From Dermabacteraceae bacterium TAE3-ERU5 (GTDB lineage: Bacteria; Actinomycetota; Actinomycetes; Actinomycetales; Dermabacteraceae), in assembly GCA_019218375.1 (NCBI GenBank), contig JAHUUK010000001.1, forward strand, positions 62,001 through 126,000: a stretch of 64,000 bases of DNA. The letters are read 5' to 3'. This document shows positions 59,186-64,000 of the stretch, in pieces (position 1 is the first letter of the stretch; each line of letters starts with the position of its first letter). Position numbers and translations under genes: made by a program. The notes below the pieces were generated by a model. That model saw nothing but the letters and a program-made list of their open reading frames with translations, had not been told where the DNA came from and did not search any database.

Positions 59186-60085
59186 GCGTTCGGGGGTGAC
59201 GTGGGTGTAGATCTGGGTGGTGCTGAGAGAGGAGTGGCCCAGGTATTCCTGGACGCTGCGCAGATCGGCCCCGCCGTCTACCAGGTGGGTGGCGGCACTG
59301 TGGCGCAGGGTGTGGGGCGTGACGTGTTTGCCGATACCCGCCGCGCGTTTGCTGACCATGGTGCGCACGGCGCGGTCGCCGATGCGTTTGCCGCGCGCCC
59401 CGAGGTAGAGGGCGCTTTCCGCCGCCTGCGGGTTTAGTGCGGGGCGGCCGGCGGACAGGTATGCGGCTATGGCGACGAGGGCGGGGCGACCGACGGGCAC
59501 GGTGCGTTCTTTGCCGCCTTTGCCGTGAACGCGCAGGGTGGCGCTTTCGCTGTTTAGCGAGTCCAGGTTGAGCGCGCAGAGTTCTGCGACGCGCAGGCCG
59601 CAGGAGTAGAGGGTTTCCAGGATCGCCTGATCGCGCAGGGCCAGCGGGTCGGGGCCGGAGTTTTTTTCGTTTTCGTTACCGGGATGCGCGGGGGGTGCGC
59701 CGGGGCCGGGTTCGAGGATTTGTTTGGTTTGGGCGGCGCTGAGCACGGCAGGCAGGTATTGGCCGCGTTTGGGTGCGCCGAGGGCGGAGCCGGGGTCGTG
59801 TGGGGTGCGTTCGGTATCGGCCAGCCAGCGGGTGAAGGTACGGGTGGCGGCTGCGGCGCGGGCCAGGGAGGTGTTACTGAGGCCGTCGGCGGCGCGGGAG
59901 GCGAGCCAGCTGCGCAGCGCGTGCACGTCTAGTTCGGGAAGCGGCAGGCGTTCGACTTTTTCCAGGTATGTCAGCAGGTTCGCGGCTTCGCGCAGGTAGG
60001 CGCGCACCGTGTGCTCGGACAGGCCGCGCACCAGCTCCAGCTCGCGCCGATAGGTGGCGAGCACGTCCTGCTGGGTTTCTGGCAT
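59147..60085 (-). CDS. xerC: Tyrosine recombinase XerC
   Basis: Resolves chromosome dimers at dif with XerD and FtsK. The 312-residue protein has the N-terminal SAM-like domain (about 5-90) and a catalytic domain with Arg165 (SCGLRVAEL), Lys189/192 (GKGGKE), His258 and Arg261 (HTLRH), His284 (GHSS) and Tyr293 (IYTHV), so it is complete. An unusual Pro/Gly/Asn-rich insert (about 126-146) lies between the two domains. Its position near the rpsB/M23 cluster supports housekeeping XerC rather than an integrase, although an island begins just beyond its 5' end. Confidence 0.93.
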   Translation of the reverse strand: MPETQQDVLATYRRELELVRGLSEHTVRAYLREAANLLTYLEKVERLPLPELDVHALRSWLASRAADGLSNTSLARAAAATRTFTRWLADTERTPHDPGSALGAPKRGQYLPAVLSAAQTKQILEPGPGAPPAHPGNENEKNSGPDPLALRDQAILETLYSCGLRVAELCALNLDSLNSESATLRVHGKGGKERTVPVGRPALVAIAAYLSAGRPALNPQAAESALYLGARGKRIGDRAVRTMVSKRAAGIGKHVTPHTLRHSAATHLVDGGADLRSVQEYLGHSSLSTTQIYTHVTPERLRAAFTQAHPRA

Positions 60086-60198
60086 GGCTACATTGTGCCA
60101 CCGGCAAAGCGTAAGAAGGCGCGCCGACTAGGACCGTCTGGCAGATAATCAGCGAGGACGCGGACTGCGCCCCCAACGTGCGTGGAAAAGAGGAAGAA

Positions 60199-61239
<1,041 letters not shown>

Positions 61240-61626
61240 GAAGACTCGCAAGTGTGCGTTTCACTGCAGCCAATGTGTGCAAGTTCGCGCCACCGATGTG
61301 TCCCATCTTGGGCAGTTTGGCTGTCATGGTCCCGCCTGGCAGCGGCCGGACGCCAATGCTGACGGGGCGTAGTTGTCATCTCGCGATCCTCGTTGCCGCA
61401 TAGAAAGCACACCCCTACGGACAGGTCGATCGTAACGGAGATCCAAACCGCTCATCGCGGTAAATCTCGCCCACTCACGCTAGTTAATGTACACCCGGTA
61501 ATGCCCATGCGCGGACGTTGTCTAGCGCCCCTGGCCACGTCCTTTCGCCTAGAATTACGTGCAGAGGGATAGGTCATTTCCCAGGGCTACTTCAGGCGGG
61601 GTGAGGCGCCGCCGCCGAATGAGCGG
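61240..61626. other. Intergenic region between the Shedu gene and the large minus-strand gene
   Basis: 387 bp between two convergent genes. I see no convincing coding sequence on either strand; open frames here are short and have no family resemblance, and some read the reverse of the AGCCTG repeat. No clear long hairpin or RNA gene was recognised. Confidence 0.5.
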
Positions 61627-64000
61627 CTAACTCTCTTCAAGCTGTTGGAGCACTATAGACGCCGAATCGCCAGCTGCGGCGAGTCCGTCCACGATACGGC
61701 GGTAGCGGGCAAGCGACGGGCCCTTCACAGCTGTGGAGGCACTAAGCTCCTCTAGCCAGTTAGTAACTAACCAAGTGCAGTTTGCGAACACGCCGAACCT
61801 TCCGTGAAGCACTCTCTCCAACCAGACGAGTCCGGTTGTTGCCTGCCAACTGGTCGGGGCCATCCGGGCGAACTGCGCCACGGCCTCGGCGCACTTCGGC
61901 TCGCCTTTCCCAATGTCCAGCCATCGATCGATCACCTCTTCGAAGGCGTCAGGCGGTACCCAAGAAGCTCTGCAGCTGTTCAGCGTTGCATCGGGGGCAA
62001 AGTCTTCCGGCTTGACCTTCGGTACAGGAAGCAGTGCGGCGATGGCGTAGTCGTACCACGAGGTGGAATCGTCGATCAGGTTCGCGCCTGAGTCGATCTC
62101 GTCGAGAACCGTCGCCATTAATGGCGGCCAGAACTCTGCCAGCAGGGTGCGCAGTTCGTCGTCATAGCTGAACACGGTAGCGAAACTGTGAAGCAACGAA
62201 TGAAGGGCGTGTGCGTTCGACGCGAAAAGGCGGAGGTGCGCGTTGAGAGCCTCCCTGTCTCCTTCGGTTGCAAGCTGGATGAACAGGCGTGCGACGAGCT
62301 CATGATGGCGTTCGTCCAAGTGGTCGTAGTTCTCGCGCCAGGCGTGATCAAGGGCTCGCAGATGAGCGTCCCAAAGCGGGCTAGCGAGGAGTTCCGCGCG
62401 TGCAACCGTACATTTGGACGAGAGCGCGGCGTGGTTGCAGACCACTGGCATTCGGAGACGGTTGACCAAAAGTTCCTCTCCGGGGACTCTCAGTAGCGTT
62501 TGCTCAAAGGGACCCTCAAGTCGGATAGGTTTCCGGCGTTGCGTTTCGTGCTCCCACGGCCCTAGGCGAACGGTCGAAATGCAGGCCTGGATGGCCTCCC
62601 ACAACGGCTCGTGTCGCGTGCAAACCATCCCTTTGCTGGTCGCGCAGTCTGCCGCCCATACAGGAGCCGCCCCTTTCGCGAAGGCGGTGCGAACCTCGTC
62701 GTAGACACTCGTCGCCAGCGAGATCAATGCTCTTTGAAGGCGAGCAGCATCCACGTCCAGGTGCTCGAAGACCGGCAGGAGTAGAAGCGGTACCGCGATA
62801 GCCGCGGCACGATCGGCCCTCATGGAAAAGAGGATTGAGGAGGTGCTGAAACTGTCTATCCATGGCTCTTCAGCTGCAGCGAGCACGCTGTCGACCGCCC
62901 AGTCCAGATCGGTCGGTTCTAGTGACACAAGGCTTAAAGCGTGCGCGCGCAGGGCTGCGGCCGCGAGTGCGACAACGGAGTTTTCGTGCCGGTCGAACAT
63001 CGTGAACGAGCTCTCATCCATGAGACGTCTCACCTCGGCAATGTCCGCAGCGATCGAGTCAACCGGCCACGCCTCAGGTGTCTCGTTCTTCAACGCGTAT
63101 GCGACCTCCAGCCGCGTGAACACCTGCGTCATGTTGATCTGAGCGTTAACTGGCTCTAGTGCAGCTTCGATTTTTGCCGGACGCTCAAACTGAACGAGGA
63201 TGTCGCCGTCGACAACGGATGCCCCGTAGTTCTCGGCGCTGAACTCCGCAGCCCAGCTGCCGATCATAGCCAGGTACTGTTCCTGTCCTTCTCTCGTCAA
63301 ATCTGCTTCGGCAGGTGTTGGATCCGATGCCGCTGTTTTTTCGGCGTCAACACTCCGTTGAGCCGACTCCAGTAGCCGTGAGCCGACTGCACTAAGTTGG
63401 TCGAGACGTGCCTGGTTGCCAGCCGCATGCGCGTTGACGACCATCCAGCCGACAGTATCGTGAGGCGAGTACCTGCGCTTGTCCTGGCCTGTCAGCATAT
63501 CGGCGTCACGGTCTCGAACGGTGAACGCCCCTTCATACGTCACGCGTTCAATCTCCAAGTGCCAGACGTCCACGTCTGCGAAAAACGGGTCGAGAAGGTC
63601 TCCCACATCGTCGAGGTGTCGGGTCAAGAATCCGTAGAGCAGGCCGGGAATCGCGAGATTGTGGCAGTCCTCCAGTAGGAGATCGACGATTAAGGCCAAT
63701 GGAATCTCAGCTTCGCTGTGCAAGTGGTCGATGAAGCGTTCGAGCGCAAGGAGTGCGCTCATGCACGGGTAGGGACCGGCACTGGTACCGCGGTACCAAC
63801 TCCACACGTGGGAGTCTCCTACGAAGTGCCGCAGCCCGCTCTTGGCAGTCAGATGTAGCGACACGCCAGGATAGCTGCTCCAGTCAAGGCCTGCGGTCAC
63901 AGTCTGGGTCTCGTCTGTGACGCGATAAAGAGCCGCCTGGTTTAGCATCCGATTTATGAACACGATGGTCTTGAGCGGCGTTAGGTTCAGCAGCTCGAAG
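61627..64000 (-). CDS. Large protein of unknown function (partial; N-terminus beyond window)
   Basis: The frame is open from the window end to a TAG at 61627, about 790 residues, so a GTG at 63963 is only an internal codon. The visible part is Leu/Ala-rich, helical and soluble, with no membrane segment. It contains a Trp-rich block (HVWSWYRGTSAGPYPCMSAL then LLALERFI) and LAIPGLLYGFLTRHLDDVG. These resemble, from memory, very large actinobacterial proteins with an N-terminal ATP-binding domain, some near defence genes. No P-loop is in the visible part. Composition resembles the Shedu gene rather than the core genes. Confidence 0.6.
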   Translation of the reverse strand, partial: FELLNLTPLKTIVFINRMLNQAALYRVTDETQTVTAGLDWSSYPGVSLHLTAKSGLRHFVGDSHVWSWYRGTSAGPYPCMSALLALERFIDHLHSEAEIPLALIVDLLLEDCHNLAIPGLLYGFLTRHLDDVGDLLDPFFADVDVWHLEIERVTYEGAFTVRDRDADMLTGQDKRRYSPHDTVGWMVVNAHAAGNQARLDQLSAVGSRLLESAQRSVDAEKTAASDPTPAEADLTREGQEQYLAMIGSWAAEFSAENYGASVVDGDILVQFERPAKIEAALEPVNAQINMTQVFTRLEVAYALKNETPEAWPVDSIAADIAEVRRLMDESSFTMFDRHENSVVALAAAALRAHALSLVSLEPTDLDWAVDSVLAAAEEPWIDSFSTSSILFSMRADRAAAIAVPLLLLPVFEHLDVDAARLQRALISLATSVYDEVRTAFAKGAAPVWAADCATSKGMVCTRHEPLWEAIQACISTVRLGPWEHETQRRKPIRLEGPFEQTLLRVPGEELLVNRLRMPVVCNHAALSSKCTVARAELLASPLWDAHLRALDHAWRENYDHLDERHHELVARLFIQLATEGDREALNAHLRLFASNAHALHSLLHSFATVFSYDDELRTLLAEFWPPLMATVLDEIDSGANLIDDSTSWYDYAIAALLPVPKVKPEDFAPDATLNSCRASWVPPDAFEEVIDRWLDIGKGEPKCAEAVAQFARMAPTSWQATTGLVWLERVLHGRFGVFANCTWLVTNWLEELSASTAVKGPSLARYRRIVDGLAAAGDSASIVLQQLEES

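Noticed and set aside
59147-60085. XerC as integrase of the adjacent island
   Set aside because: Sequence and its place near the rpsB/M23 cluster fit housekeeping XerC; no attachment-site repeats or tRNA gene were found beside it.

Overview
The window is a high-GC chromosomal segment from an actinobacterium, most likely a member of the Actinomycetaceae or a close relative. The evidence is gene content and order: lexA next to a divergent LysM gene; recA-recX-miaB-miaA-dapF; a ClgR-type regulator and a DUF3046 gene beside recA; ThyX rather than ThyA; an RNase J, FtsK and PgsA block; and many GTG starts. The genus cannot be fixed from the sequence alone.

Layout. 1-10.6 kb: SOS and tRNA-modification block. 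A LysM gene cut by the window edge and lexA face each other across four LexA boxes. Then come a DinG-like helicase, hflX, an RsmC-like methylase, dapF, miaA, miaB, recX and recA, with a LexA box inside the recA promoter. 10.6-26.3 kb: DUF3046, ClgR-like regulator, pgsA, ftsK, rnj, dapA, thyX, a HAD phosphatase, dapB, an M16 peptidase, an LppM-like lipoprotein, pnp and rpsO, all on the minus strand. 26.4-37.9 kb: ribF, an L,D-transpeptidase on the plus strand, truB, rbfA, an RNA methylase, infB, ylxR, nusA, rimP and a DUF4439 lipoprotein. 38-51.7 kb: proS, a GNAT enzyme, ispG, argF, a site-2 protease, dxr, a DivIVA-domain protein, rlmN, cdsA, frr, pyrH, tsf and rpsB.

The accessory content is near the right end. 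At 52.0-58.2 kb a compact minus-strand catabolic operon (kdgA, kdgK, a PTS EIIC of the galactitol/ascorbate type, a KdgF-like cupin, kduI, kduD) with an IclR regulator lies between rpsB and the M23 peptidase/xerC pair, genes that are usually near neighbours in actinobacteria. The encoded pathway takes 4-deoxy-5-keto-uronates, released from pectin- or glycosaminoglycan-type polymers, to pyruvate and glyceraldehyde-3-phosphate. No lyase or unsaturated glucuronyl hydrolase and no EIIA or EIIB partner lies in the window.

Beyond xerC (60.1-64 kb) base and codon use change. Here are a Shedu-type (DUF4263) antiphage nuclease gene interrupted by one in-frame amber codon and ending in a hexanucleotide repeat, and the C-terminal part of a very large unrecognised protein that runs off the window. 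This looks like the edge of a horizontally acquired defence island.

Most of the window is ordinary conserved core genome. The items most worth a second look are the uronate operon with its orphan EIIC, the broken Shedu gene and its large neighbour, a perfect 24-bp inverted repeat between the LppM-like gene and pnp, and the four-box SOS control region.
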